A DNA stretch of 15,810 nt from Fidelibacterota bacterium (GTDB lineage Bacteria; Fidelibacterota; UBA2242; JAFGTP01): positions 1 to 15,810 of the forward strand of contig JAIPHI010000047.1 in assembly GCA_021735285.1 (NCBI GenBank), given 5' to 3'. The notes under the pieces are model-generated. The model ran no database searches and was not told the origin of the DNA. It was given only the letters and a program-made list of their open reading frames with translations. This document shows, one piece after another, positions 6,763 through 15,026 of this stretch. Within the stretch, counting starts at the first letter, position 1. Each line of letters opens with the position of its first letter. The position numbers and the translations under genes are program-made.

Positions 6763-7968
6763 TTAGTCTTTTATTTCTTGGTTAGCAGTTAATATCTTTA
6801 AATCATATTTTTTGTTTTTAATATAGAAGCGGGTGATATCAGGCCCCACATCTTCACACCAGATTACAAACTTAAGTTTCTTTCTTTCTGCCTGAATTGC
6901 ATTTTCAATAAAGGCTTTTACATCAAGCGTTATAGTACTATCCTGATCATCATTATAAACATAACTTGTATTCCTATCTGAGCTATCTATTTCACTTAAA
7001 ACAAAATCTGTATCAACCTCAGTTATCGACAATGGTATTCCCGAGTTATAATCTACTACTTCTCCGGCTTCTATTTCTAGATTTGCTTTAGTTACTATGG
7101 TATTTATTGAATAGGTTGTATCCAAAGCTATAGGGACTACTAAATATGATTCAAGACCTTCAGTAATTACATTTAAATCTGAGTCATCTTTCGAAATTTT
7201 CTTATAATTGATATCAGCAATATCAGCAGTAGGAGTCATATTTGTATAGGATGTATCATTATCTTTCCAATAACCAACTCTTAATTCCAGATATTCCGCA
7301 TTATAATTTTGGGAATAGATTGTCTGAATCACTTCCTGTTTATTATCTGAATCTAAAAGTAAGGTAAGGCTCGAATTCTGGGTTAATGGTGCTGCCATTT
7401 TTTCGATAGGTAAGTCAATTGTAAAATAACTTGAACTGGTAAGAGAATCCTGGATTGTACTACTTGCAATACCTACCGTATCTTGATAAAACGCACTATA
7501 ATCCACGTACTCACTTTCTGATATATTCAGATCATTTACTACCCGGGAGACTTTAATCTGCATATCAACCGAATCGCCTTCTCCCTGGTGGAGTTGATCA
7601 AAAGTATAAAATGTTAATGAAGCACTCACAATGCTATCTGCTTCCAGCTCATTGAAGCTACTTTCTGACAAATCATATTTAATAAATGAATTACATTTCA
7701 CATCCTGATCTTCCCCTATATATAATAATCTATCATGCTGGTTATCGGGGTTCTCTAAATGCAAATCTACACTATTACCCTTAATTTTTCTAGTAGTAAA
7801 TTCAGTGAAGGATTTATCTCGCAGTAACCCTGGTAATTTTTCCTCACATGAAAAATTCACACATAAGGTTAGAAAAATTAAACCTAATGATGTTAATTTT
7901 ACAATCGACCTTATCTTGTTAAAAATAGATAATTGTTTAAATTTTTTCAATAATTTGATCAATCTCAT
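6763..7968 (-). CDS. DNRLRE-like surface lipoprotein
   Basis: The frame is open from an ATG at 8040, but that start would overlap the upstream gene by 104 nt. I choose ATG 7968, which overlaps by 32 nt and has GGAAG-like bases 7 nt upstream, giving 401 residues. A long basic n-region (1-24), a hydrophobic run and the lipobox-like VNFSC place the lipidated Cys at about C41, followed by EEK. The mature part is rich in beta-strands: LLYIGEDQDVKCNSFIKYDLS, then SASLTFYTF, then repeated strand patterns with Asp/Ser-rich turns. The 'reporter string, then F-KYDLS, then A-LTFY' order resembles DNRLRE-type beta-sandwich domains; similar lipoproteins (DUF4270) follow a short glycogen-synthase-like gene in Bacteroidota, as I recall. 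I infer an outer-membrane lipoprotein partner of the adjacent barrel. Catalytic residues are not apparent. Confidence 0.65.
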   Translation of the reverse strand: MRLIKLLKKFKQLSIFNKIRSIVKLTSLGLIFLTLCVNFSCEEKLPGLLRDKSFTEFTTRKIKGNSVDLHLENPDNQHDRLLYIGEDQDVKCNSFIKYDLSESSFNELEADSIVSASLTFYTFDQLHQGEGDSVDMQIKVSRVVNDLNISESEYVDYSAFYQDTVGIASSTIQDSLTSSSYFTIDLPIEKMAAPLTQNSSLTLLLDSDNKQEVIQTIYSQNYNAEYLELRVGYWKDNDTSYTNMTPTADIADINYKKISKDDSDLNVITEGLESYLVVPIALDTTYSINTIVTKANLEIEAGEVVDYNSGIPLSITEVDTDFVLSEIDSSDRNTSYVYNDDQDSTITLDVKAFIENAIQAERKKLKFVIWCEDVGPDITRFYIKNKKYDLKILTANQEIKD

Positions 7969-8767
7969 CTGCAAGCTCTTCCCAGTCTTCTTGATTCGTA
8001 TTTTCCAGTTCGAAAGTACTGATCTTATCCTGATTATCATCTAAAACATCTTTAAAACCACCTTTTTCATATTCTTTTTTCAAGTCACCTTCATGATTAA
8101 TAAAAAGAACCTTATCTGATAATTGGATAGAAGCGGCAACAGCATCCAGTTCATTGCTCTGAGAAAGGTCCTCTGCAGCTGCTTTCAAACCAATTTTATC
8201 ATATTCATCAAGGCTATATTGACTTTTATCAGATTTTGACATGATGGTCTGTACAACTTTTACATCCTCGAAATACTCATTATCCAGCAAATCTGATCCC
8301 AGAAACATAGGAAGTAATGCCATTTGCCAGTCATTACAAACTATTACATCCGGTTTCCAACGAAGATAGTTCAATGTAGCCAGAGCTGCGGAAGAAAAAT
8401 AGGCAAATCGAATAGCATTGGTATTTTCATCACTTTCCGGAGAGTATAACTTATTACGTTTAGAGGGCTTATAGTAATCTTCATTTTCCAGAAAATAGAC
8501 CTGCACTTTAGTATTGGGTACAAAAGCAGATTTTACCGAGGCGTCAACTTCCTTGCCTTGAAAATTTAATTTCATATCTCTTAGTCGAATTACTTCTCTA
8601 AGTATATATCTCCTTTCACTAATGAATCCATATTTGGGCATCATTACCCTAAAATCCACTCCATTCTCAATAAAAACATTAGGAACTTCCTTTGAATAGG
8701 GGGATAAAATATAACTTTCTGCGAAAGGGACAATCTCTGAAGTCAAAAAATAAATTCTTTTACTCAT
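7937..8767 (-). CDS. Truncated GT5 (glycogen/starch synthase N-domain) protein, probably non-catalytic
   Basis: 276 residues without a signal peptide, so cytosolic. The N-terminal fold of GT5 glycogen/starch synthases is visible: IYFLTSEIVPFAES (5-18), DFRVMMPKYG (38-47), VQVYFLENEDYY (88-99), IRFAYFSSAALATL (119-132) and PDVIVCNDWQMALLPMFL (139-156). The ADP-glucose-binding KTGGLAD loop is replaced by ESYILSP (17-23), so the lysine position is E17. By eye, the HN motif after the next strand is also lost (QTIMSKSD, 173-180), and the whole C-terminal GT-B domain, normally another 200 or so residues, is absent, replaced by an acidic tail. Catalysis therefore seems impossible. Short GT5-like proteins of this size are common in Bacteroidota beside a lipoprotein gene, so this is probably a conserved derived family rather than local decay. 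Start and preceding stop overlap as ATGA. Confidence 0.78.
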   Translation of the reverse strand: MSKRIYFLTSEIVPFAESYILSPYSKEVPNVFIENGVDFRVMMPKYGFISERRYILREVIRLRDMKLNFQGKEVDASVKSAFVPNTKVQVYFLENEDYYKPSKRNKLYSPESDENTNAIRFAYFSSAALATLNYLRWKPDVIVCNDWQMALLPMFLGSDLLDNEYFEDVKVVQTIMSKSDKSQYSLDEYDKIGLKAAAEDLSQSNELDAVAASIQLSDKVLFINHEGDLKKEYEKGGFKDVLDDNQDKISTFELENTNQEDWEELADEIDQIIEKI

Positions 8768-9570
8768 AATTCCTTCATTTGTTTAATTGCCAGATTTACA
8801 AACTCACTATCCGGGTATTCATCGATCAACCTTTGAAAAATACTCCTGGCCCTGCTTTTGTCACCTGCTGCGACCAAACTTCGTCCCATGTTGTAAAGCG
8901 CATCATCTTTTTTATTACTATCTTCATAATTCAGCACTTCGACAAATTCTACGATTGCTTTATCATATTGTTTCATTGAATTGTAGCAAACACCAATCCA
9001 AAATTGGGCATTATCAGCCAGTGTACTTACGCTATCTAATTTAGATATTTCTCTAAAACCCAGAATAGCGTCTTCATAATTGCCGCGGTTATATAGCAAT
9101 TTTGCCTGTTGATATTTGGTTCTAATCTCTATATTCTTATTCTCTTCCTTTTGATCTGTTTTGATACTATCAGTCTCTCCTTCGGATCTATTTTGTTGAA
9201 CTAATGTTTCGGAATGGGTAGTACCCGTATCACTTTCTAATGCTTTTACTCTCCTGTTAAGTTCGTTAAGTTGGCTTTGAACGCTTCTGACATTAGAAAA
9301 AGCTTTGCTATTTACGTCCTCATCTCCAACTTTTCCATCATAGCCCTCAAGTCTTCTAATCTCTTTGAAAATAGCAACAATTCTATCCATTTGAATGATC
9401 AACGAATCTACTTCAACTTTGAGACTATTCACTTCACTTTCCAGAGAATCTACTCTTCTTTCTACTTTCTGTGTATCTTCTTTGTTATCCCCAAATAAAA
9501 AAGAACCGCCCTGTAGATTATAAATAGAAAATATAAAAATCATTACCACACAAAAAAGTTTAGCGGGCAT
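8764..9570 (-). CDS. CpoB/YbgF-like periplasmic coiled-coil and TPR protein
   Basis: I choose ATG 9570 (268 residues): GAGGAG at 9582-9587 is 11 nt upstream of it but only 2 nt from the in-frame TTG at 9579, too close to serve that codon. Signal peptide about 1-21 (MPAKLFCVVMIFIFSIYNLQG), then a heptad-like coiled coil (about 33-70, with repeated VDSLESEVNSLKVEVDSL) and another at about 90-115, a Ser/Thr/Glu/Gln linker, and three TPR units (about 153-265), including YNRGNYEDAILGFREI and FQRLIDEYPDSEFVNLAI. This is the architecture of CpoB/YbgF, which links peptidoglycan synthesis with the Tol-Pal system. No tol or pal gene is adjacent, so I withhold the symbol. It leads the five-gene block, 116 nt after rodA, and its TGA overlaps the next ATG. 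Confidence 0.75.
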   Translation of the reverse strand: MPAKLFCVVMIFIFSIYNLQGGSFLFGDNKEDTQKVERRVDSLESEVNSLKVEVDSLIIQMDRIVAIFKEIRRLEGYDGKVGDEDVNSKAFSNVRSVQSQLNELNRRVKALESDTGTTHSETLVQQNRSEGETDSIKTDQKEENKNIEIRTKYQQAKLLYNRGNYEDAILGFREISKLDSVSTLADNAQFWIGVCYNSMKQYDKAIVEFVEVLNYEDSNKKDDALYNMGRSLVAAGDKSRARSIFQRLIDEYPDSEFVNLAIKQMKEL

Positions 9571-9581
9571 TTTAAACAACT

Positions 9582-9587
9582 CTCCTC
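9582..9587 (-). promoter_or_regulatory. Shine-Dalgarno deciding the start of the CpoB-like gene
   Basis: The minus strand reads GAGGAG, 11 nt before ATG 9570 and 2 nt before an in-frame TTG at 9579. The distance favours the ATG. The rest of the 116-nt gap behind rodA is AT-rich, with an 8-bp palindrome TACCGGTA at 9635-9642 but no clear promoter or terminator. Confidence 0.6.
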
Positions 9588-9686
9588 AATTTAGGCAGGT
9601 AAATTTATTAATTATGTTTTAGAAATACAAACAATACCGGTACCCTTGCCTTATTATCTATTATTTTAATTTTTCAGCAGTTTAAC

Positions 9687-10922
9687 TTATAAATCAAATT
9701 CCTCTAATTCTCTATTCATATTAAAAATTAAGGCAATTATTATAAAGCAACTAGTCAAAAATGAGCCTCCATAGCTCAAAAATGGCAAAGGTAAACCGGT
9801 CACAGGCATGAGGCCAACCGTCATAGCAATATTGATCACAGTATGAAAAAACAGTATGCCTGTTAGTCCAATTATTACCAGCGAATTAAATTGCTCTCGT
9901 ACTCTATAGGCCGCTTTAATACTCAAATAAATCAGTAAAAAATATAAAAGTAGAACAAAGGATACTCCCACAAATCCCCATTCCTCCCCAATTACAGAAA
10001 AAATGAAATCAGTTTTCTGTTCAGGTAAAAATTTAAGATGGGTTTGCTTTCCCTGGCAAAACCCTTTACCAAAAGCACCGCCACTCCCAATCGCCACCTG
10101 AGACTGAATTACCTGATACCCAGCGCCCTGAGGATCTGATTTCACATCGAACAAAGTTATAATTCTTTGCTGCTGATAGGGTCTTAGATTATTCCATAAA
10201 TAAGGTGACACTGTTCCTAAAGCAAGATTTATAATAATAATCAGGATAAAATGCCAGTGTTTTATTTTTTTCAAATACAGAACACCAATAATAATGATTA
10301 ACCAAATAAAAAAAGTGTAAAAATTGAAAGCGGTTAAAATACTAATTATAGGTGAAACCAGAATAAATATATTAACAAGATCAACCTTGGCCCAGATCAT
10401 AATTGGAAAGAGTGTGAGAACATATATCATGGCAGTCCCAAGATCGGGCTGATTTAAAACAATCAAGGTTGGAATAATTGTCAGAATTAAAGGAATAACT
10501 AACACTTTAAACTCGGAATGTGAAAATTCCGTAGTAGTAAAATATTTTGCGATAGCAAGCACAAGAAGAATCTTCATTATTTCCGACGGTTGATAACTAA
10601 AACCTCCCATAGTAAGCCACCTATGCGCGCCCCCTGAAGATGGAAAGAGATATGGCAAAATTACTAATATCAATCCGGCTCCATATAACCAATAACTTAC
10701 ATTAAAGATAAATTCCTTTTTTATAACATACATTATAAAAACAATAAGCAGACCTAAAACCATCCAGATAATCTGACGTCCCACAGCTCTTTGAAAAAAT
10801 GGTACTTCACTATTTGAAGAGGCACTATATATTGCAACCAGACCTATTCCACAAAGTAAGAAGACTACAATAAATATTTTTGTAGTTAATTTATTTATAA
10901 TTTTTGAATTATCTCTGTACAA
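9687..10922 (-). CDS. rodA: Rod-shape-determining peptidoglycan glycosyltransferase RodA
   Basis: 411 residues, multi-spanning SEDS-family membrane protein that polymerises lipid II into glycan strands with PBP2. Visible family motifs: GIGLVAIYSAS (25-35), FQRAVGRQIIW (43-53), HRWLTMGGFSYQPSEIMKI (100-118), NQPDLGTAMI (157-166), the long periplasmic loop with QVAIGSGGAFGKGF (275-288) and FLPEQKTDFIF (298-308), in which D305 matches the essential Asp of RodA, and GLPLPFLSYGGS near the C-terminus. The only plausible start is TTG 10922, immediately after the mrdA TAG with no intervening base and in the same frame; there is only a weak purine stretch upstream. Expression is therefore likely coupled to termination on mrdA, which would keep the two partners in balance. 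It ends the Rod gene run. Confidence 0.95.
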   Translation of the reverse strand: MYRDNSKIINKLTTKIFIVVFLLCGIGLVAIYSASSNSEVPFFQRAVGRQIIWMVLGLLIVFIMYVIKKEFIFNVSYWLYGAGLILVILPYLFPSSGGAHRWLTMGGFSYQPSEIMKILLVLAIAKYFTTTEFSHSEFKVLVIPLILTIIPTLIVLNQPDLGTAMIYVLTLFPIMIWAKVDLVNIFILVSPIISILTAFNFYTFFIWLIIIIGVLYLKKIKHWHFILIIIINLALGTVSPYLWNNLRPYQQQRIITLFDVKSDPQGAGYQVIQSQVAIGSGGAFGKGFCQGKQTHLKFLPEQKTDFIFSVIGEEWGFVGVSFVLLLYFLLIYLSIKAAYRVREQFNSLVIIGLTGILFFHTVINIAMTVGLMPVTGLPLPFLSYGGSFLTSCFIIIALIFNMNRELEEFDL

Positions 10923-12719
10923 CTATTTCTGCCCTATTTGTTGATTGTGAGACCAAAAATTATCTACATAATAATTGAATATCTTACCGGCAACCGGAGC
11001 AGCATCATGTCCACCGGAGCCTCCATTTTCCAGAATGATTGCTAATGCAATCTTGCTTTCTCCATCTTCAGCATAACCAACAAACCAGGCATGATTTTCA
11101 CCATGTGGGTTTTGAGCTGTCCCTGTCTTACCATAGACTTCAACTGACCGAGCATTAGCCAAATTTGCAGTTCCCGCCGGATCATTGACAACTTCATGGA
11201 GAGCATGATTCATCAGTTCCCAGGTTGGGGGAGAAAAAGCTTCAATACTATCCTCTTCAGTGGTAAAAGTACGAAATTTCTCATTGTCAAAATACTTTAA
11301 ACCGACATGCGGATGAACCAGCTTTCCGTCGGTAGCAAAAGCCGATATATATTTCACCATCTGAATAGGAGTGACCAAAACCTCTCCCTGTCCGATGACA
11401 ATATTTAACTTATATCCCTCAGTCCAGCCATTTTCCCCATAGACTTTATTCAAATACTTTTTATCCGGTATATTACCTATATTTTCACCGGAAAGATCAA
11501 TGTTAGTAGCCTGACCGAAACCGAATTTTCTAACTACGTTAGCCCAGAGATCAAGGTCCATTTTTCGAATTAATGTATAATAGTAAACATCACAGGATTG
11601 TTCAATCGATTTGACCATATCAACTTTACCATGCCCAAATTCACGCCAGCATTTAAAAGTTCTTCTCCCTAGTTTATAGGATCCTGGACAATTAACTGTC
11701 CAGGATGGATCTACTATATTATTTTTAAGAGCTCCCATAGATGCCATTAGTTTAAAAGTAGATGCGGGGGGATAGGTGGCACTCGAAATCCTGTTATACA
11801 GTGGACGTTCAGGATCGTATCTTAGTGAATCCCATACAGTTTTATCTATAATTCCACTAAAAATTCGGGGAGAATAGTCAGGTTTACTCACTGCGGCAAG
11901 TATTTCTCCATTATCAGGATTCATTACCACAATAGCACCTTTTTGTCCGGAAAGCGATTTCTCACATGTATCCTGTAAGCCCAGATCAATTGTGAGATAG
12001 AGGTCATTGCCAGGTTTGGGTTGCACATTTTCCTTACTCTCCAGCTCACCCTGAACTCGACCTCTGGCATTAACCTGGACATATTGATATCCCTGTTCGC
12101 CCCGTAATATAGATTCATATTGCCTCTCTACACCTTCCCACCCTACAAGGTCACCATAGCTATAACCATATTTCTTCAATTTTTTTAACGATTTCGAATC
12201 GATCTCTCTCAAATATCCTAAGACATGGGTTAAATTAACCGGGGAGGGGTAAGACCTATAGGGATCAAGTTTATAAATAACACCTGGAAGTTCCAGTTTA
12301 TGCTCTTCGATTTTAGACAATACACTAAATTCAACACCCTTGGCAACCAAAGCCGGTTTAAAACGCCCGCGCCAGTTATTTTGCACTCTTTTTTTAATAG
12401 TTTGTTCGGAGACTCCTATAATCTCACCCAGACGCCTATAATACTTATTTACAGAATCAATTTCAAAAGGAATAATGAACACATTATATTGAAATTTATT
12501 ATCGACTAAAATATTACCACTACGGTCATAAATGATTCCTCTTGGCGCTTCTAAGGAGACCATTCTAACTCGATTATCTTCGGCAATTCCACTATATTTA
12601 TTATGTTGCTTGATTTGAATTTGATAAAATCTATAAAGAAGAGTAAGAAATACAATGGCGACAATAGACAAGGTGATATTTTTTATATTTTTTGATATTT
12701 GATAAGGAAAAAAAGTCAT
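10923..12719 (-). CDS. mrdA: Penicillin-binding protein 2 (elongation transpeptidase)
   Basis: 598 residues, normal class B PBP2 length. One N-terminal membrane anchor (about 13-32), then the pedestal/dimerisation region (R60-GIIYDRSGNILVDN, and LTHVLGYLREI at 163-173) and the transpeptidase domain. Active-site motifs are complete: S320-TFK (S*xxK), S375-C-D (SxN equivalent, typical of PBP2) and K531-TGTAQ (KTG). The GWEGVERQYE segment (193-202) is also characteristic. It cross-links the glycan made by RodA during lateral wall growth. Its ATG overlaps the mreD TGA as ATGA and it ends in TAG directly before rodA. It is the only gene here terminated by TAG. Confidence 0.96.
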   Translation of the reverse strand: MTFFPYQISKNIKNITLSIVAIVFLTLLYRFYQIQIKQHNKYSGIAEDNRVRMVSLEAPRGIIYDRSGNILVDNKFQYNVFIIPFEIDSVNKYYRRLGEIIGVSEQTIKKRVQNNWRGRFKPALVAKGVEFSVLSKIEEHKLELPGVIYKLDPYRSYPSPVNLTHVLGYLREIDSKSLKKLKKYGYSYGDLVGWEGVERQYESILRGEQGYQYVQVNARGRVQGELESKENVQPKPGNDLYLTIDLGLQDTCEKSLSGQKGAIVVMNPDNGEILAAVSKPDYSPRIFSGIIDKTVWDSLRYDPERPLYNRISSATYPPASTFKLMASMGALKNNIVDPSWTVNCPGSYKLGRRTFKCWREFGHGKVDMVKSIEQSCDVYYYTLIRKMDLDLWANVVRKFGFGQATNIDLSGENIGNIPDKKYLNKVYGENGWTEGYKLNIVIGQGEVLVTPIQMVKYISAFATDGKLVHPHVGLKYFDNEKFRTFTTEEDSIEAFSPPTWELMNHALHEVVNDPAGTANLANARSVEVYGKTGTAQNPHGENHAWFVGYAEDGESKIALAIILENGGSGGHDAAPVAGKIFNYYVDNFWSHNQQIGQK

Positions 12720-13201
12720 GATACCCTATTTTTTCGAGGATAAATATTATCGACAAGAACGTAAACAACAAAAGTATAGAGGCTCGAAGGCAAAACATAT
12801 CTTAACACTATATACTGCAATTCAAGCTGGGCAGAATTATAGTAAATTGTGAACAAAATTATAAAATGAATCAGAATGATCGTCAGAATGATAAAGTAAT
12901 AATAAAACACTCCCATACTACTTTTTTTGTTTCGCAAAAATCCACTAATGAACCCTGCAATAGTTTTACTCAGAGCTGATAATCCAAATAACATGCTGAT
13001 GCCTATCCCATCAGCCACCAGACCAATCAAAAAGCCCAGTAACTCACCCTGGAATTTCCCTTTGGATTCTCCAATCAGGATAACCACTACCAGTAAAAAA
13101 TCTGGTCTTATCCCCTGGATACTAATCATTTCTCCTAGAGTTAACTGGAGAAAAAGTCCAACAAAAACAAGCCCCAGTGTGTTAAATATTTTCTTCAGCA
13201 T
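12716..13201 (-). CDS. mreD: Rod-shape-determining membrane protein MreD
   Basis: 161 residues, normal length, consisting almost wholly of hydrophobic segments (about five membrane helices). The N-terminal GEMISIQGIRPDFLLVVVILIG includes the Arg-Pro-Asp typical of MreD, followed by GKFQGELLGFLIGLVADG, the conserved glycine-rich helix. Sequence conservation in this family is otherwise low, so position between mreC and mrdA is strong support. It starts 2 nt after the mreC stop and its TGA overlaps the PBP2 ATG. It works with MreC to connect cytosolic MreB with PBP2 and RodA. Confidence 0.9.
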   Translation of the reverse strand: MLKKIFNTLGLVFVGLFLQLTLGEMISIQGIRPDFLLVVVILIGESKGKFQGELLGFLIGLVADGIGISMLFGLSALSKTIAGFISGFLRNKKSSMGVFYYYFIILTIILIHFIILFTIYYNSAQLELQYIVLRYVLPSSLYTFVVYVLVDNIYPRKNRVS

Positions 13202-13203
13202 AT

Positions 13204-13992
13204 TTAATAATCCAATATTACAAAAACCTCTTCCAGAGATTTTAATTGCACATAAGGCTTAACAGTAGCTATCTGGTAATTTTTTGTTTCCGAATGTTGA
13301 ATCTCATCCACAACTCCCACCCGAATATTGGGAGGATAGATATCGCTAAATCCTGAGGTTACAACTTGTTCCCCGGGATGGATTACAGCGGTAGTCGGTA
13401 TATCGCTTACCTGGAGCATTCCACTACCTATCGGTCTTAATATACCTAAAAGCCTGCTATCCATAAACCTTATACTTAATCTAAAATTGATATCATTAAA
13501 AACATGAACAATAGCGGTTTTATCTCCGACTGAAACAACCTTTCCCACAATCCCCTCCGGACATATAACGGGATCCAGCTTTTGAATGCCAGCCTTGGTG
13601 CCAACATTTAACATCAAAGCTTTACCAACACTCATATTGCCATAATTGATCACCCGGGCCGGGACAACAACAAAATCTATTGAATCCTGAAACCCCAACA
13701 TTTTTTCATAACGCTGATTCTCTTTAGATGCATCCATAAGGTCAGCATTTTTGCGGCGTAGCTGCAGATTTTCCCTGCGCAGTTCATGGTTCTCTTGAAT
13801 CAGATTGGTCGTCTTTTTGATAAAATTTTTAGGAAAGGTTAAAAAAGCAAATGTATCGGATATATTACCCTGCAATTTATGAACCTGAGGAGAATCTCCT
13901 GAGAAAATAAGAATAAAAGCCAGTAGAATTAAAATACCAAATAAAAGATATTCCGCAAAGTCATAACAAAAATCATATATAGCCTTAAACAT
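13204..13992 (-). CDS. mreC: Rod-shape-determining protein MreC
   Basis: 262 residues. One membrane helix (about 14-31), then a coiled coil (about 60-96, ENHELRRENLQLRRKNADL region) and a two-lobed periplasmic beta domain containing VPARVINYGNMSVGKALMLNVG (110-131, with the usual small-residue turn) and CPEGIVGKVVSVGDKTAIV, both typical of MreC. The bitopic protein binds and activates PBP2 and links it to MreB and MreD. The ATG abuts the mreB TAA with no spacing and in the same frame; GGA-like bases in the end of mreB could serve as ribosome site. The C-terminus (LEEVFVILDY) is complete, without the proline-rich tail of some relatives. Confidence 0.95.
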   Translation of the reverse strand: MFKAIYDFCYDFAEYLLFGILILLAFILIFSGDSPQVHKLQGNISDTFAFLTFPKNFIKKTTNLIQENHELRRENLQLRRKNADLMDASKENQRYEKMLGFQDSIDFVVVPARVINYGNMSVGKALMLNVGTKAGIQKLDPVICPEGIVGKVVSVGDKTAIVHVFNDINFRLSIRFMDSRLLGILRPIGSGMLQVSDIPTTAVIHPGEQVVTSGFSDIYPPNIRVGVVDEIQHSETKNYQIATVKPYVQLKSLEEVFVILDY

Positions 13993-15006
13993 TTATTCCA
14001 GTACTTCCCGATATTTATCAACATTTTCAACAATTTTACCGGTCCCTTTTAGAACCGCTTTGAGGGGATCTTCAGCAGTATTGACAGGGAGGCCGGTTTC
14101 AACCCTAATGCGTTTATCAAGACCTTTTAGCTGCGCTCCGCCCCCTATTAAGATGATCCCTCTATCCAGAATATCAGAAGATAATTCCGGAGGAGTTTCT
14201 TCCAGCGCCTGTTTTATAGATTGAGTTATTAAATCAACGGTTTCGTTGAGGCTTTCCCTGATTTCTACCGAAGAAACTTCAATAGTTTTGGGGATTCCGG
14301 CAACCAGACTTCTGCCTTTTATGGAAATTGTTCGATCATCCATAGGAATAGCCGAACCAACAGTACATTTTATATTTTCTGCCGTTCGCTCACCGATCAA
14401 AAGATTATGCTCATCCCGAAAATGATGAATAATAGCTTTATCTAATTCATTCCCAGCTGTACGAATAGCTTTTTTAGTTACAATACCATTTAGAGCGATC
14501 ACGGCAATTTCTGTTGTTCCGCCTCCCACATCGACAATAATATTGCCAACTGGTTTAGAGATGTCAATCCCGATCCCGATGGCGCCTGCGATTGGCTCCT
14601 GAACTAAATAAACATTTCTGGCATTTGCTCTTTCTGCTGATTCCCTGACAGCTCTTTTCTCTACACTGGTTATACCGGAAGGAATACAAATTACTATATT
14701 AGGCCTTGCCAGACGACTGAAATTTATTTTTCTAATAAAGCCTCTGATCATTGCATCCGTCATATCAAAATCAGCAATCACCCCATTTTTCAAAGGCTTA
14801 ATTGTTTCAATATCCTGGTGAGTCTTGCCTAGCATATCCAGAGCTTCTTTGCCAACTGCAACTACATTACCTTCATGTTTCGAGCGGGCAACTATGGAAG
14901 GCTGATTCAATACCAGGCCTTTACCTTTTAAATATATCAGGGTGTTAGCGGTGCCCAAATCGATACCCAGGTCTCCTGAAAAGAAATTAAATAGATTCTT
15001 GAACAT
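13993..15006 (-). CDS. mreB: Actin-like rod-shape protein MreB
   Basis: 337 residues. Nucleotide-binding motifs of the actin/Hsp70 superfamily are intact: GIDLGTANTLIYLKGKGLVL (phosphate 1, D16 on), the phosphate-2 motif VDVGGGTTEIAVI, and the adenosine motif IILIGGGAQLKGLD near residue 285. VLNQPSIVA, PLKNGVIADFDMT and QEPIAGAIGIGIDI are MreB hallmarks. It polymerises beneath the membrane (an N-terminal amphipathic MFKNLFNFF could insert) and orients the Rod synthases. GGAGA at 15011-15015 precedes the ATG by 4 nt, and the spacer from the purH stop is 20 nt, so transcription from the purH operon is likely. No deviation from the family is visible. Confidence 0.98.
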   Translation of the reverse strand: MFKNLFNFFSGDLGIDLGTANTLIYLKGKGLVLNQPSIVARSKHEGNVVAVGKEALDMLGKTHQDIETIKPLKNGVIADFDMTDAMIRGFIRKINFSRLARPNIVICIPSGITSVEKRAVRESAERANARNVYLVQEPIAGAIGIGIDISKPVGNIIVDVGGGTTEIAVIALNGIVTKKAIRTAGNELDKAIIHHFRDEHNLLIGERTAENIKCTVGSAIPMDDRTISIKGRSLVAGIPKTIEVSSVEIRESLNETVDLITQSIKQALEETPPELSSDILDRGIILIGGGAQLKGLDKRIRVETGLPVNTAEDPLKAVLKGTGKIVENVDKYREVLE

Positions 15007-15026
15007 ATATTCTCCAGACTTAATTA

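Noticed and set aside
7937..8767. Functional glycogen synthase (glgA)
   Set aside because: Key substrate-binding motifs and the second domain are absent.
8764..9570. Naming the coiled-coil/TPR gene cpoB (ybgF)
   Set aside because: The architecture fits but there are no tolQRAB or pal genes beside it, and TPR plus coiled coil is a common combination.
9635..9642. Palindrome TACCGGTA between rodA and the CpoB-like gene as an operator
   Set aside because: A single 8-bp palindrome with no second copy elsewhere in the gaps; no factor can be suggested.
10923..10925. TAG recoding in this organism
   Set aside because: The one TAG falls precisely at the expected end of PBP2, before a normal RodA N-terminus; I did not notice TAG interrupting any gene, and one codon is no evidence for recoding.
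12927..13262. 111-codon plus-strand ORF across the mreC/mreD junction
   Set aside because: It is antisense to two recognised genes, with composition explained by the complementary frame and no independent signal.
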